From: JAJTFW01 sp964534995 | Lineage (GTDB): Bacteria; Bacteroidota; Bacteroidia; AKYH767-A; OLB10 | Length of the DNA: 23,161 bases | Reading direction: 5' to 3' | Assembly: GCA_964534995.1 (NCBI GenBank) | Contig: CAZHSC010000056.1 | Coordinates: 1 to 23,161, forward strand | In this document: one piece after another, positions 15,062 to 23,022 of the stretch | Numbering within the stretch: position 1 is the first letter of the stretch | Layout: every line of letters begins with the position of its first letter | Program-made: the position numbers and the translations under genes | The notes under the pieces: generated by a model | What the model saw: only the letters and a program-made list of their open reading frames with translations | Database searches by the model: none | What the model was told of the DNA's origin: nothing

Positions 15062-15586
15062 ATGAACCCCTACCTTGAAATATTATATCATGAACATGAT
15101 ATAATAATATCGGCGACAGAGAAAATTAAAAAAGCAAAATTCCTGATCGGGTCAGATCCCGGGCAGTATGAAAACACGATACGCGAACTGCTGAATTTCT
15201 TCCGCTCCTATGCGGACAATTATCATCATCACAAGGAAGAAATCATCCTCTTTCCCGAAATGAATAAAAGGAATGAGCTGATGAAGGACGGCATTATCAA
15301 CGAGATGCTTGAAAATCACGAAGACTTCAGGGAAATGCTTCAGCAAGCAGAAAACATGCTCAATAAAAGTGACTTTGCCGTAGCACAGAAGTACCTGGAA
15401 ACCTACTGCGAGCGATTGCTTGAACACATCGCCGTGGAAAACGAAGAGGTTTTTCAGATCGCCGAAAGCCTGTTCAGCGAAAAAGAACTTGAAGAAATAT
15501 ATTTCCGTTTTCTGGATACCGACCGTGAACTGGGTGAAGCCAGGAAAAACGAAATGTTGAAAATACTGAATGCCATACCGGCCTGA
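15062..15586 (+). CDS. Hemerythrin-like HHE domain protein
   Basis: The 174-residue protein is predicted to be a four-helix bundle with a diiron site. The ligand pattern is visible: H12 (YHEHD), H56 and E60 in YHHHKEE, H86 (LENHEDF), and H122 and E126 in EHIAVE. This corresponds to the H...HxxxE...H...HxxxE pattern of hemerythrin HHE domains. No signal peptide or regulatory domain is attached. Such proteins bind oxygen or nitric oxide, or handle iron in cluster repair. It sits between bcrA and bcrD, 61 bp after bcrA and 20 bp before the YhbP-like gene, so it must be cotranscribed with the reductase. A role in guarding the oxygen-sensitive iron-sulfur reductase, or in its repair, is inferred from position only. 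Confidence 0.82.
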   Translation: MNPYLEILYHEHDIIISATEKIKKAKFLIGSDPGQYENTIRELLNFFRSYADNYHHHKEEIILFPEMNKRNELMKDGIINEMLENHEDFREMLQQAENMLNKSDFAVAQKYLETYCERLLEHIAVENEEVFQIAESLFSEKELEEIYFRFLDTDRELGEARKNEMLKILNAIPA

Positions 15587-15606
15587 TAACGATTAAAATC
15601 AATCCA

Positions 15607-16080
15607 ATGACAGTTGCAAACCCGGTCAAGCCCGATACCGCAATAACTGATTTCATGCAGCATTGTACGGTAATGACACTGGCTACCACCACTGCCGAAG
15701 GCCCGCAATGCGCCAACTGTTTTTTTGTGTATCAGGAAGAGAACAACCTGATCCTGTTTAAATCTGAAGAAAAAACAAATCATGTTATCAATGCCATGAA
15801 AAAGGAAAAAGTAGCCGGCACCATACTTCCTGATTCACTGGAAAGAACAGCAATCAGGGGCATTCAGTTTACGGGTAGTTTTTTTATGCCGGGACCCGCT
15901 CTAAAAAAAGAAACCGAGCAAGCCTATTACAGTAAATTTCCGATTGCACGTGCGGTGCCCGGTAAAATATGGTGCATCCTTCCCCTGTACATTAAGTTTA
16001 CACAAAACCACCTTGGTATAAAAAGAAAAATGGAATGGCGGCGGATTGATGAAACGCCCGATACTTTATTTACCTCTTGA
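15607..16080 (+). CDS. YhbP-like pyridoxamine-phosphate-oxidase-fold flavoprotein
   Basis: The protein has 157 residues and the split-barrel fold of FMN-binding proteins. It matches E. coli YhbP (UPF0306) as I remember it: CANCFFVYQEENNLILFKS, EEKTNHV, VAGTI, IRGIQFTGSFF, YYSKFPIARAVPGKIWCI and IKFTQNHLGIKRKMEW, in the same order and spacing. The function of YhbP is unknown; related split-barrel proteins are flavin oxidoreductases or bind FMN, F420 or heme. It follows the hemerythrin-like gene by 20 bp and ends 15 bp before bcrD, so it belongs to the bcr operon. Together with the hemerythrin it may form an oxygen or NO handling pair, electrons from a flavin reducing a diiron site; this is only inference from context. 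Confidence 0.8.
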   Translation: MTVANPVKPDTAITDFMQHCTVMTLATTTAEGPQCANCFFVYQEENNLILFKSEEKTNHVINAMKKEKVAGTILPDSLERTAIRGIQFTGSFFMPGPALKKETEQAYYSKFPIARAVPGKIWCILPLYIKFTQNHLGIKRKMEWRRIDETPDTLFTS

Positions 16081-16095
16081 ATACACATAAAATAA

Positions 16096-16941
16096 ATGAT
16101 CATGGATATGCCGGTTTACACAATGGGTGTTGATGTTGGAAGTAATTTCATCAAGTCAGTATTGATGGAATATTCCGGAAACCCAAAACTGATCGATAAG
16201 CAGACGGAAAAAATCAGGAAAAGAAATCCCACACTGGTTGCGGAAGAGATGGTGCAAACCCTGTTAAACAGAAACGGGTTGAAATATGAGGATGTCACCT
16301 ATCTGGCATCCACCGGCGAAGGGGATTTGGTGAGGCGCAAGCGCGGCCATTTTTATGGAATGACCACTCATGCCAAAGGTGCCCATTTCTTTTTCCCGGA
16401 TGCCAGGACTGTAATTGACCTTGGCGCCTTATACGTAAGAGCGGTAAAAATCACCGACAATGCAAGGGTGGTTGATTATAAAATGACCGGACAATGCGCA
16501 TCTGGCTCCGGACAATTTCTGGAGAACATCTCCAGGTACCTGGGCTTAAGCATCGAAGAAGTGGGAGAGGTGTCGTTACAGGCCAATGAACCGGAAGTCT
16601 CCAGCGGAATATGCGCTGTGCTGGCTGAAACTGACGTCATCAATATGGTGTCCAGGGGAATTACCACTCCCAATATCATCAAGGGTATTCATCTTTCCAT
16701 AGCTTCCAGGATCATTAAACTGATGAGTTCACTCAAAGCAGAATCGCCCGTGATACTTACCGGAGGCATGGCGCTTAACCAGGGAATGATTCAGGCGATT
16801 AATGAACAACTGCAGGAAACCGGTAAAAGTTTTATTGTTAAAACAAATCCTGATGCCATTTATGCCGGTGCGATAGGAGCCGCGCTGTGGGGTGGATTCA
16901 GGCACTTCAAAATTCTTGAAAAGCAAACTGCAACCGTATAA
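16096..16941 (+). CDS. bcrD: Benzoyl-CoA reductase class I, ATPase subunit D (BcrD)
   Basis: This 281-residue protein (Thauera BcrD about 282) is the short partner of BcrA. It shows GVDVGSNFIKS (11-21), ASTGEGD (71-77), GHFYGMTTHAKGA (84-96), VIDLGALYVRAVK (106-118), the cluster motifs TGQCASGSGQFLENI (131-145, C134) and SSGICAVLAETDVINMVSRG (169-188, C173), and LTGGMALN (221-228). The block from YKMTGQCASGSG to VSRGI is almost the same as in the Thauera protein as I recall it. The start is ATG 16096; ATG at 16102 is also possible. It ends 13 bp before the ligase gene. The cluster cysteines, one pair per subunit, are intact, so BcrA and BcrD can form the expected shared [4Fe-4S] cluster. Confidence 0.94.
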   Translation: MIMDMPVYTMGVDVGSNFIKSVLMEYSGNPKLIDKQTEKIRKRNPTLVAEEMVQTLLNRNGLKYEDVTYLASTGEGDLVRRKRGHFYGMTTHAKGAHFFFPDARTVIDLGALYVRAVKITDNARVVDYKMTGQCASGSGQFLENISRYLGLSIEEVGEVSLQANEPEVSSGICAVLAETDVINMVSRGITTPNIIKGIHLSIASRIIKLMSSLKAESPVILTGGMALNQGMIQAINEQLQETGKSFIVKTNPDAIYAGAIGAALWGGFRHFKILEKQTATV

Positions 16942-16954
16942 AATAATTTGCCTC

Positions 16955-18691
16955 ATGAAGATATTGGAAAGTGAAATAAAGCCGGGCGAAATCATCCCTA
17001 ATATCGGGTTACTGCTTCAACGTAACGCTGAAAAATTCAGTATGGAAGTGGTATACCGCGAAAAAAAAGAAGGGAAATATACCGGCATTACCTGGACTGA
17101 TTTTCATGATAAAATACGTATCATCACCTGCAATCTTCATGCTGCCGGTTTTTCAAAAGGCGATAAAATGGTGATCTTTTCCAGAAACCGCCTGGAAATG
17201 CTGCTGCTGGAATTAGCCGTTATGGCCTGTGGAGGAATCGCGGTACCCATATTCTATAACTTCAAAAGAGATACCGCCAACCTGCTGATACGGCATTCCG
17301 AAGCCAGATGGCTGGCCATAGAAGGTGAAACACAACTGCACCAGTTATTGCCCGACATCAACATTAATAAGGTATATGTATTTGAAAAAATACAGGCCTC
17401 TGCGACAATACCTCTAAGCATATTCGATGAACTGCTGATGCCGGCGGAGGGAAATTACATCGATACCCAGCTCCCACCGGATACCATTTGCCTGAACATG
17501 TTTACATCCGGAACCATGGGAGTTCCGAAGTGCGTTCAACTGACACACCGGAATATTCTGTCACAGCAGGCTGCCCTCCGGCACGCATGGAACATCAATA
17601 AAGACGACCGCTTTCTCTCTTATCTGCCATGGCATCACAGCTTCGGAGGTATATTTGAATTGTTCAGCGCCCTGTATAACGGTGCCACTTACCACCTGGA
17701 AAGCAGTTATGGTAAAGACCCTCTTTCCATTCTCGAAAACTGGAAAGAAGTGAAACCAACGGTATTCTTCAGTGTTCCTAAAATTTACCAGGTATTGTAT
17801 GAGCTAACGCAAAAAAATCATGAAGTAGAAGAAATATTTTTTAACAGCGGACTTAAATTTATTTTTACGGCCGCTGCTGCCTTGCCGGAAAAGTTATCCA
17901 GGGAGTTTGAACGGAGACATATTCCTGTATTGGAAGGCTGGGGGCTTACAGAAACTTCACCCTGCTGCACACTGACCAATCCGGGTATTCCGCGGGAAGC
18001 GGGCCTGGTCGGAAAACCAATACCAGGAGTAAGCATCAGAATAAGTGATGATGAAGAGATACAGGTGAAGGGACCCAATATCATGGTGGGTTATTTTAAT
18101 AATCCGGAAGCCAACGCGGATGCATTCACCGAAGATGGCTGGTATCGTACCGGAGATGTGGGTACCATTACCGAAAACGGACTAAAGCTGATTTCCAGAA
18201 AAGACAGGATTTTCAAGCTTTCAAACGGTGAAAAAGTGATCCCCACTGACCTTGAGAAAGCCATTGAATTAAAATGTCACTATGTACAGTATGCCGTCGT
18301 TACCGGCAGCGGTGAAGACCATCCCGTCGCCCTGATATTTCCGAATAAAAATTTTTTTGAAAACCCCGACTATCAACTGACTCCGAATGAAGGTTGCTTT
18401 TGTCCGCGCAGTCTGAATGAACTGGGCCGCTGTTTAACGGGCTGCCTGGCGATTGCCAACAATTCCATCGGCCAGAAGTTCGCCAAAGTGAAATCAGCTG
18501 CCCTCATACTGGATGATCTCAGTATTGAGAATAACACCCTTACTCCTTCACTGAAAGTGGCACCTAAAAATGTAGTTGAAAAATACAAAGCCCATCTCCT
18601 GAACTTATACGGGAAAAATGTTCCTGTTGAAGAAGAAGTGTATATAATAGAAATAGACCCGAAACCGGCATCATGGAAAAATATTCTTTAG
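16955..18691 (+). CDS. AMP-forming acyl-CoA synthetase (long-chain type)
   Basis: This 578-residue ligase activates a carboxylic acid with ATP to the acyl-adenylate and then the CoA thioester. Motifs in order: P-loop TSGTMGVPKCVQLTH (184-198), YLPWHHSFG (223-231), EGWGLTETSP (327-336), YRTGDVG (397-403), KDR (416-418), KLSNGEKVIPTDLE (421-434) and TPSLKVAPKNVVEKYK (530-545), with K534 the likely catalytic lysine. These, and the FACL-like C-terminus, place it with long-chain fatty acid-CoA synthetases rather than with the shorter benzoate-CoA ligases. The P-loop has M and C where TTG and KG are usual. I chose the ATG at 16955. It overlaps the next gene by 19 bp. The substrate is not decided: benzoate, a cyclohexane carboxylate, a phenyl-substituted acid or a hydroxy acid are all possible. 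Confidence 0.88.
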   Translation: MKILESEIKPGEIIPNIGLLLQRNAEKFSMEVVYREKKEGKYTGITWTDFHDKIRIITCNLHAAGFSKGDKMVIFSRNRLEMLLLELAVMACGGIAVPIFYNFKRDTANLLIRHSEARWLAIEGETQLHQLLPDININKVYVFEKIQASATIPLSIFDELLMPAEGNYIDTQLPPDTICLNMFTSGTMGVPKCVQLTHRNILSQQAALRHAWNINKDDRFLSYLPWHHSFGGIFELFSALYNGATYHLESSYGKDPLSILENWKEVKPTVFFSVPKIYQVLYELTQKNHEVEEIFFNSGLKFIFTAAAALPEKLSREFERRHIPVLEGWGLTETSPCCTLTNPGIPREAGLVGKPIPGVSIRISDDEEIQVKGPNIMVGYFNNPEANADAFTEDGWYRTGDVGTITENGLKLISRKDRIFKLSNGEKVIPTDLEKAIELKCHYVQYAVVTGSGEDHPVALIFPNKNFFENPDYQLTPNEGCFCPRSLNELGRCLTGCLAIANNSIGQKFAKVKSAALILDDLSIENNTLTPSLKVAPKNVVEKYKAHLLNLYGKNVPVEEEVYIIEIDPKPASWKNIL

Positions 18692-19896
18692 CCTCCACCG
18701 GTCAATTGAAGAAAATAATGAATGATTATTTTCATTCATTATATGTTCCGGGTAAAAAGATTGCCTGGTGCACCAGCGTAGGTCCGGCGGAACTGCTGCG
18801 ATCCTTTGGATTTGAAGTGTACTTTCCCGAAAATCACGGCGCATTGCTGGGTGCTACACGTACCGCCATGGATTATATTCCTGAAGCCGTAAAATGCGGA
18901 TACTCGGGACATGTATGCAGTTATACCACAGCCGACATTGGTTCTTACCTGAGAAAAGAAAGTCCATTAAACAGTCATTACGGACTCCGGGGAATACCGG
19001 TACCCGATCTGATTGTTTACAATACCAATCAATGCCGGGAAGTCGAAGACTGGTTTCATTTCTTTGCCCGGGAGTTCGCTTGTCCGATTGCCGGCATACA
19101 TCCACCCCGGCATCTTGATGAAGTGACTGATGATGAAATTGACCTGGTGGTAAAACAGTTCAGGCATATTATTCCCCTCTGCGAAAAAGCGAGTGGCCGG
19201 GGTTTTGATGAAGACGCTTTCAAAGAAAGCGTAAAACTAAGTAAAGAAGCCACCCTGCTCTGGCAGCAGGTGCTCAAGACCTCAGCCTCTGACATAGCAC
19301 CCATCAGTTTCTTTGACGCCACCATCCACATGGGGCCCATTGTTGTACTGAGGGGGACTGATATTGCAAAAAGCTATTACACCCAACTACTGGATGAGTT
19401 GCAGGGAAATATCAAAAACAGCAAGGGCTTTCTTCCCCAGGCAAAAACAAGGATATTCTGGGAAGGCATGCCCATCTGGGGAAAACTGAGGGTATTGAGT
19501 GATACCTTTTGCGAGAACCGTGCAGCAGTAGTGGCCTCTACCTATTGCAGCAGCTGGGTTTTTGATCAGTTTGATGAAGAGGACCCCTGGCGGTCAACGG
19601 CAAGAGCCTATACGGAGATATTCATCAACAGAAGCGAAGACGCGAAAATGAAAATGCTGATGGATTGGTTCAGGTTTTATAAAATTGATGGCATCGTATA
19701 CCACGACAGTAAAACCTGCTTCAATAATTCCAATGCTAAGTTTGGCATGCCTCAAAGGCTCAGGGAAATATCAGGTGTTCCTTCACTGGTCATTGAGGGC
19801 GACCTCTGTGACATGCGGTTCTTCAGCGAGGGGCAAAGCATCACAAAAATTGAAACTTTCCTGGAACAACTTTCAGAACACAAAATACTGAGCTGA
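18673..19896 (+). CDS. BcrB/HgdB-like 2-hydroxyacyl-CoA dehydratase family subunit
   Basis: A 407-residue iron-sulfur protein of the same superfamily as BcrB and BcrC but clearly distinct from both. Shared blocks are GHVCSYTTADIGSYL (79-93, C82), LIVYNTNQCREVEDWFHFF (113-131, C121), IHMGPIVVLRGTDIAKSYY (218-236, like BcrB YMGPMNTAFRGTEIALEYY), WEGMPIWGKLRVLSD (263-277), VASTYCSSW (287-295), YHDSKTCFNNS (343-353, C349) and VIEGDLCDMRFF (373-384). The three cysteines align with C90, C125 and C368 of BcrB, so a double-cubane or [4Fe-4S] cluster is likely. A second, BcrC-like partner is missing in the block, so it may be a homodimer, as in double-cubane cluster proteins (DCCP/YjiM), or pair with BcrC. 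It overlaps the ligase gene by 19 bp and shares one base with the ATPase fusion gene. The substrate is unknown. Confidence 0.88.
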   Translation: MEKYSLASTGQLKKIMNDYFHSLYVPGKKIAWCTSVGPAELLRSFGFEVYFPENHGALLGATRTAMDYIPEAVKCGYSGHVCSYTTADIGSYLRKESPLNSHYGLRGIPVPDLIVYNTNQCREVEDWFHFFAREFACPIAGIHPPRHLDEVTDDEIDLVVKQFRHIIPLCEKASGRGFDEDAFKESVKLSKEATLLWQQVLKTSASDIAPISFFDATIHMGPIVVLRGTDIAKSYYTQLLDELQGNIKNSKGFLPQAKTRIFWEGMPIWGKLRVLSDTFCENRAAVVASTYCSSWVFDQFDEEDPWRSTARAYTEIFINRSEDAKMKMLMDWFRFYKIDGIVYHDSKTCFNNSNAKFGMPQRLREISGVPSLVIEGDLCDMRFFSEGQSITKIETFLEQLSEHKILS

Positions 19897-21740
19897 TGCC
19901 CACAAAGAAAAAAATAAAAGCCGGCATCATCGGGCTTGGTCCGGTGGGGATGATACTCGCGGTGAAACTAAAGGAAGCGGGTTGCGAAGTAGCGCTATGC
20001 GAAAGAAATATTGCCAGGGCCAACAAGATTACACAGGAAGGGATTACGCTGGTTAATATCATCAATACCCACAGTACTTTCGACAATGTATATCATTCCA
20101 TATCTGATCTCGAAGGATGGGATGCCGACTATCTCTTCTTTGCGATTAAATCCCATCAAACGCCGGCCGCCGTAAAAGAAGCCGAAAAACTTAATACGCC
20201 AAAGCTCACCGTAATTTCCGCTCAAAACGGAATTGATATTGAAGAATTGCTGGTGGAAGGATTCGGAGAAAGCAAAACGCTGCGTTTTGTTATAAACTTC
20301 GCCGGCAATCCGGTATCTCCCAACAGCACACGGGTCAGTTTCTTTATGCCACCCAACTACATTGGTTCCATCAATGACTCAAGGGCCGATAAAGCCACTG
20401 AAATCGCAGAGTTGCTCAGCTCAACCGGATTGGAAACACATGCGGTAAACTCATTTGAACTTTTAAGGAGGTGCTGGGAAAAAACGATCCTCAACTCCTC
20501 TTTGAGCGCCCTGTGCGGGGTGGGCCGTCTTACCATGGCAGAAGCCATGAGCGACCCCGACACCATTGAACTCATCGAGCAAACCATCAATGAGGGAATT
20601 GAAGTGGCAGCCAAAGAAAAAATCTACTTCCCTGACGATTTCCTGCGGCACTGTATGCGCTATTTGAAAAATGGTGGTGACCATTTCCCTTCCCTCGCCC
20701 TCGACCTGATCAATAACAGAACCACCGAGATTGATTATTTCAACGGCAAAATTGTTGAGTATGGAAAGAAGCACTATGTAAGGACATCGCTCAACCTCTC
20801 TTTTACCAACATGGTAAAAGCCATGACCAATAAAAACATCATCTCAAAAATGCCTGGTATTACCAGTGATATCAGTAAAAAGATATTTCAAAAAGGGATG
20901 ATCAACAAAAATACAACCCCTGCCGCCCTTAAAAATGTAAATACTTATCTGGGCATTGACCTGGGATCGGCCTTTTCTAAATTTGTGGTTATTGACGATA
21001 AGGGAGATTTGCTCTTTCGTTATTCGCTTCCGGCCAACGGCACCGACAAACAGGCACAGAAAAACGTACTGCAGGCCATTGCTTCAAATTTCAACATCAG
21101 ATACAGTTGCGTAACCGGATACGGACGAAAACACTTTGCAGAGACCAATATTGTTAAAACAGAGATCAATTGCGCAGCAGCGGCGGTTTCACATCTCTAT
21201 CCCGGTGAAAAAAATATCATTGACATAGGAGGGGAAGATATAAAAATTATCCGTTGTGACAAAGATGACAGCATATTGAATTTTTACATGAATGATAAAT
21301 GCGCGGCGGGTACAGGATCTTTCCTTGCTGAAATAGCCGAAAGGTCGGGTATCAATATTTCCGAAATGAGCAGCCTCGCGGTATTGTCGGATTATGATAA
21401 GGAACTCAACAGTTTTTGTACTGTTTTCGCAAAAACGGAAATCATGAACTGGATCTTTGAAGGCATGCGAAGAGAAGATATCTCCAGGGGTATATATCTC
21501 TCTATCGCCAACAAAGTCGCCAAGATGAGAATAGATCCCGGCATACCCACTTATATGATTGGTGGTGTTGCCGCCAACCACCCCTTTTTGAGCATACTGT
21601 TGCATGAGAAATTTAAGAAGGAAATAAAGGTACTGCCGGAAGCCCAGCATATGGTTGCCTATGGCGCGGCCGTGATGGCCATGAACGCGTTTAATAAAGC
21701 TTATATGACCGATGAAATCAGGATGGAGGGAGATGTATGA
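19896..21740 (+). CDS. Fusion: ketopantoate-reductase-type domain + BcrA/HgdC-type activator ATPase
   Basis: One uninterrupted frame of 614 residues holds two complete domains. Residues 1-310 are a ketopantoate reductase (ApbA/PanE)-type NAD(P)H enzyme: GLGPVG (13-18), SAQNGI (108-113), K196 and N200 in WEKTILN (194-200), E278 in TTEIDYFNGKIVEYG (276-290). The catalytic lysine and glutamate of PanE are present. After a linker (311-350), residues 351-601 are an ASKHA activator of the BcrA/BcrD/HgdC family: GIDLGSAFSK (353-362), TGYGRKHF, DIGGEDIK (443-450), NDKCAAGTGSF (467-477, C469), FCTVFAKTEI (507-516, C508) and GGVAAN (556-561). Both cluster cysteines are present. Start and stop overlap neighbours by 1 and 4 bp. 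Family homologues of PanE reduce 2-oxoacids; the ATPase should energise the neighbouring HgdB-like protein. I know of no described enzyme with this architecture. Confidence 0.92.
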   Translation: MPTKKKIKAGIIGLGPVGMILAVKLKEAGCEVALCERNIARANKITQEGITLVNIINTHSTFDNVYHSISDLEGWDADYLFFAIKSHQTPAAVKEAEKLNTPKLTVISAQNGIDIEELLVEGFGESKTLRFVINFAGNPVSPNSTRVSFFMPPNYIGSINDSRADKATEIAELLSSTGLETHAVNSFELLRRCWEKTILNSSLSALCGVGRLTMAEAMSDPDTIELIEQTINEGIEVAAKEKIYFPDDFLRHCMRYLKNGGDHFPSLALDLINNRTTEIDYFNGKIVEYGKKHYVRTSLNLSFTNMVKAMTNKNIISKMPGITSDISKKIFQKGMINKNTTPAALKNVNTYLGIDLGSAFSKFVVIDDKGDLLFRYSLPANGTDKQAQKNVLQAIASNFNIRYSCVTGYGRKHFAETNIVKTEINCAAAAVSHLYPGEKNIIDIGGEDIKIIRCDKDDSILNFYMNDKCAAGTGSFLAEIAERSGINISEMSSLAVLSDYDKELNSFCTVFAKTEIMNWIFEGMRREDISRGIYLSIANKVAKMRIDPGIPTYMIGGVAANHPFLSILLHEKFKKEIKVLPEAQHMVAYGAAVMAMNAFNKAYMTDEIRMEGDV

Positions 21741-22996
21741 AAGGAATGCATGACAAGAAAAAAGGTATTGCCATCATGTATGATGATATCTTCCTGCTGC
21801 ATGGCGCAAGAACGCCCTTTGGAAAATTATGCGGCACCCTCAGTCAGGTCTCCCCTACCGATCTGGGGATATTTGCATCAAGGGCGGCCCTTGAAAGATC
21901 AAAGATTACGGGGGAGGATATTGACCAGGTGCTGTATGCCAATATAGGCCAAAGTGCTGCCGATGCCTACTTTTTACCAAGGCATATTGGCTTGTATTCC
22001 GGTATCCCGGAAAGTATCCCTGCAATTATGTTGCAAAGGATCTGTGGTTCGGGCCTGGAGACCATCATTGCCGGGGCTGAGCAGATTTCACTGAATAAAG
22101 CCGGTGTTACCTTATGTGGCGGAACGGAAAATATGTCTTTAAGTCCTACCGCCTCTTTCGGTAACCGGATGGGCTATTCACTGGGAAAACCCTCCTTCAT
22201 TGATATGCTGTGGGAGGCTCTGAATGATACGGCCGCCGTACCCATGGGCTGTACCGCTGAAAATGTCGCATCCAAATATGGCATCACAAAACAAGATGCC
22301 GATGTATATGCCAAACTTTCAGTGGACCGTTACATCGCCGCCAGGGGCAAGGGCTACTTTGACGATGAAATTGTGAAAATAAACAACTGCGTTTTTGAAG
22401 AGGAAGGATTGCATCCCAGAAAAATACAACTCCCGAAAAAAGTCAGTGATTTCGATACGGATGAAAATGTAAGGCCTTCCGACCTCAGTACCATGTCAAC
22501 CCTGCCTTCTGTTTTTGCAAGGGACGGCGTGCAAACGGCTGCCAATTCAAGCGGTATCGCTGATGGTGCCGCCACTGTTATACTGGCGCATAACCACTTT
22601 GTAAGGTCACGAAATTTACAGGCACTTGCAAAGGTTGTCGCCTCGGCTACCAGCGCTGTAAATCCACATTACATGGGACTGGGTCCGGTTCCTGCCATTC
22701 AACTGCTGCTCGAAATATCCGGCCTGTCCAAAAGCGATATCGGATTAATTGAAATCAACGAAGCCTTTGCAGCCCAGTATATAGGATGTGAAAGACTGCT
22801 GGAGCTTAACAGGGATATCTGCAATGTAAACGGTGGAGCCATTGCCGTAGGACACCCGCTCGCTGCCAGCGGCACCCGGCTTGCGCTTACCTTATCGCTT
22901 GAAATGAAAAGACGAAAAGTAAAATATGGCATTGCCTCCGCTTGCATTGGCGGCGGACAGGGAACGGCCCTGCTGCTTGAAAACCCTGATGTCTGA
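21737..22996 (+). CDS. Acetyl-CoA acyltransferase (thiolase)
   Basis: The 419-residue protein is a complete degradative-type thiolase, cleaving a 3-oxoacyl-CoA with CoA. It begins with ...ILL/GARTPFGKLCGTL (about 22-35) and contains the nucleophile C103 in QRICGSGLE (100-108), GGTENMS, NEAFAAQ (341-347), H373 in GGAIAVGHPLAASGTR (366-381) and the second catalytic cysteine C403 in CIGGGQGTA (403-411). The ATG at 21737 overlaps the stop of the fusion gene in an ATGA, with GGAGGGAG upstream; an ATG at 21776 (MYDDIFLLHGARTP) fits the family's usual N-terminus better, so either may be used. In this operon it could act on ring-cleavage products of the benzoyl-CoA pathway (3-hydroxypimeloyl-CoA route) or on products of the second block. 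Specificity is not decided. Confidence 0.93.
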   Translation: MKGMHDKKKGIAIMYDDIFLLHGARTPFGKLCGTLSQVSPTDLGIFASRAALERSKITGEDIDQVLYANIGQSAADAYFLPRHIGLYSGIPESIPAIMLQRICGSGLETIIAGAEQISLNKAGVTLCGGTENMSLSPTASFGNRMGYSLGKPSFIDMLWEALNDTAAVPMGCTAENVASKYGITKQDADVYAKLSVDRYIAARGKGYFDDEIVKINNCVFEEEGLHPRKIQLPKKVSDFDTDENVRPSDLSTMSTLPSVFARDGVQTAANSSGIADGAATVILAHNHFVRSRNLQALAKVVASATSAVNPHYMGLGPVPAIQLLLEISGLSKSDIGLIEINEAFAAQYIGCERLLELNRDICNVNGGAIAVGHPLAASGTRLALTLSLEMKRRKVKYGIASACIGGGQGTALLLENPDV

Positions 22997-23022
22997 TAGC
23001 TGAATGATCAAACAAAAATTCC

